From the NCBI GenBank assembly GCA_964386975.1, contig CAYLUS010000056.1, positions 1-10,223 of the forward strand: a stretch of DNA of 10,223 nt, in the 5' to 3' direction. The position numbers were made by a program, and so were the translations under genes. This DNA comes from UBA6136 sp964386975 (GTDB lineage: Bacteria; Pseudomonadota; Gammaproteobacteria; Methylococcales; Methylococcaceae). Of this stretch, positions 10,133 to 10,223 are shown in pieces. Each line of letters starts with the position of its first letter. Within the stretch, counting starts at the first letter, position 1. The notes beneath the pieces were generated by a model. That model made no database searches. It was given only the letters and a program-made list of their open reading frames with translations, and had not been told where the DNA came from.

Positions 10133-10223
10133 CAATTTTGCTCCGGGGTTCAGGGGCACGCAAAATGAATTCTGATCGTTCATGACATCGTTCCAAGGAG
10201 AGATTGCCGTCATATGTAACGGC

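Noticed and set aside
10133..10213. N-terminal extension of the 1030-residue protein from ATG 10183 or 10213
   Set aside because: The extension is polar and not signal-like. ATG 10132 has GGAG eight bases upstream and begins a textbook signal peptide.

Overview
The window looks like a chromosomal stretch of a Gram-negative, moderately GC-rich bacterium. A gammaproteobacterium or acidithiobacillia-like organism is my best guess, but no ribosomal or other phylogenetic marker is present to settle this. The Gram-negative call rests on an outer-membrane beta-barrel gene with a terminal aromatic residue, a periplasmic-type lysozyme inhibitor, and Sec signal peptides on all five genes.

Layout. Bases 1-210 are non-coding and begin with a compact cluster of DnaA-box-like 9-mers, one matching the E. 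coli consensus exactly. Next comes one plus-strand gene (211-1962) for a secreted AA10 lytic polysaccharide monooxygenase (LPMO) with a PKD/Ig-like domain and a GbpA-domain-2-like region. It converges on a block of four minus-strand genes, read from right to left: a 1030-residue fibronectin-III/tandem Ig-like protein (7040-10132); a 1123-residue paralogue (3414-6785); a small outer-membrane beta-barrel protein (2693-3406); and a PliI-type inhibitor of invertebrate (i-type) lysozyme (2025-2660). The last three are 7 and 32 bases apart and are probably one transcript. The first is separated from them by about 250 bases holding a hairpin and a candidate promoter.

Functional reading. Every product is predicted to leave the cytoplasm. 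The two large proteins are chains of cadherin-like Big_9-type Ig repeats, seven in one and about eight in the other. Both have an FnIII domain carrying a cysteine pair and a nearly identical last repeat ending in Cys-Ser-x-Cys. They look like surface or secreted adhesion or matrix proteins. With a chitin/GlcNAc-directed LPMO resembling GbpA and an inhibitor of invertebrate lysozyme, the region could be a cell-surface locus for life on chitinous or invertebrate surfaces. That combined role is inference; the individual family calls are much firmer.

No tRNA, rRNA, transposase, CRISPR array or phage gene was seen. The most unusual elements are the paired Ig-repeat proteins with a shared Cys-x-x-Cys tail and no visible sorting signal, a hexanucleotide Thr-Pro repeat made of two synonymous blocks, and a half-repeat in which a Pro/Lys-rich segment replaces the front of an Ig domain.
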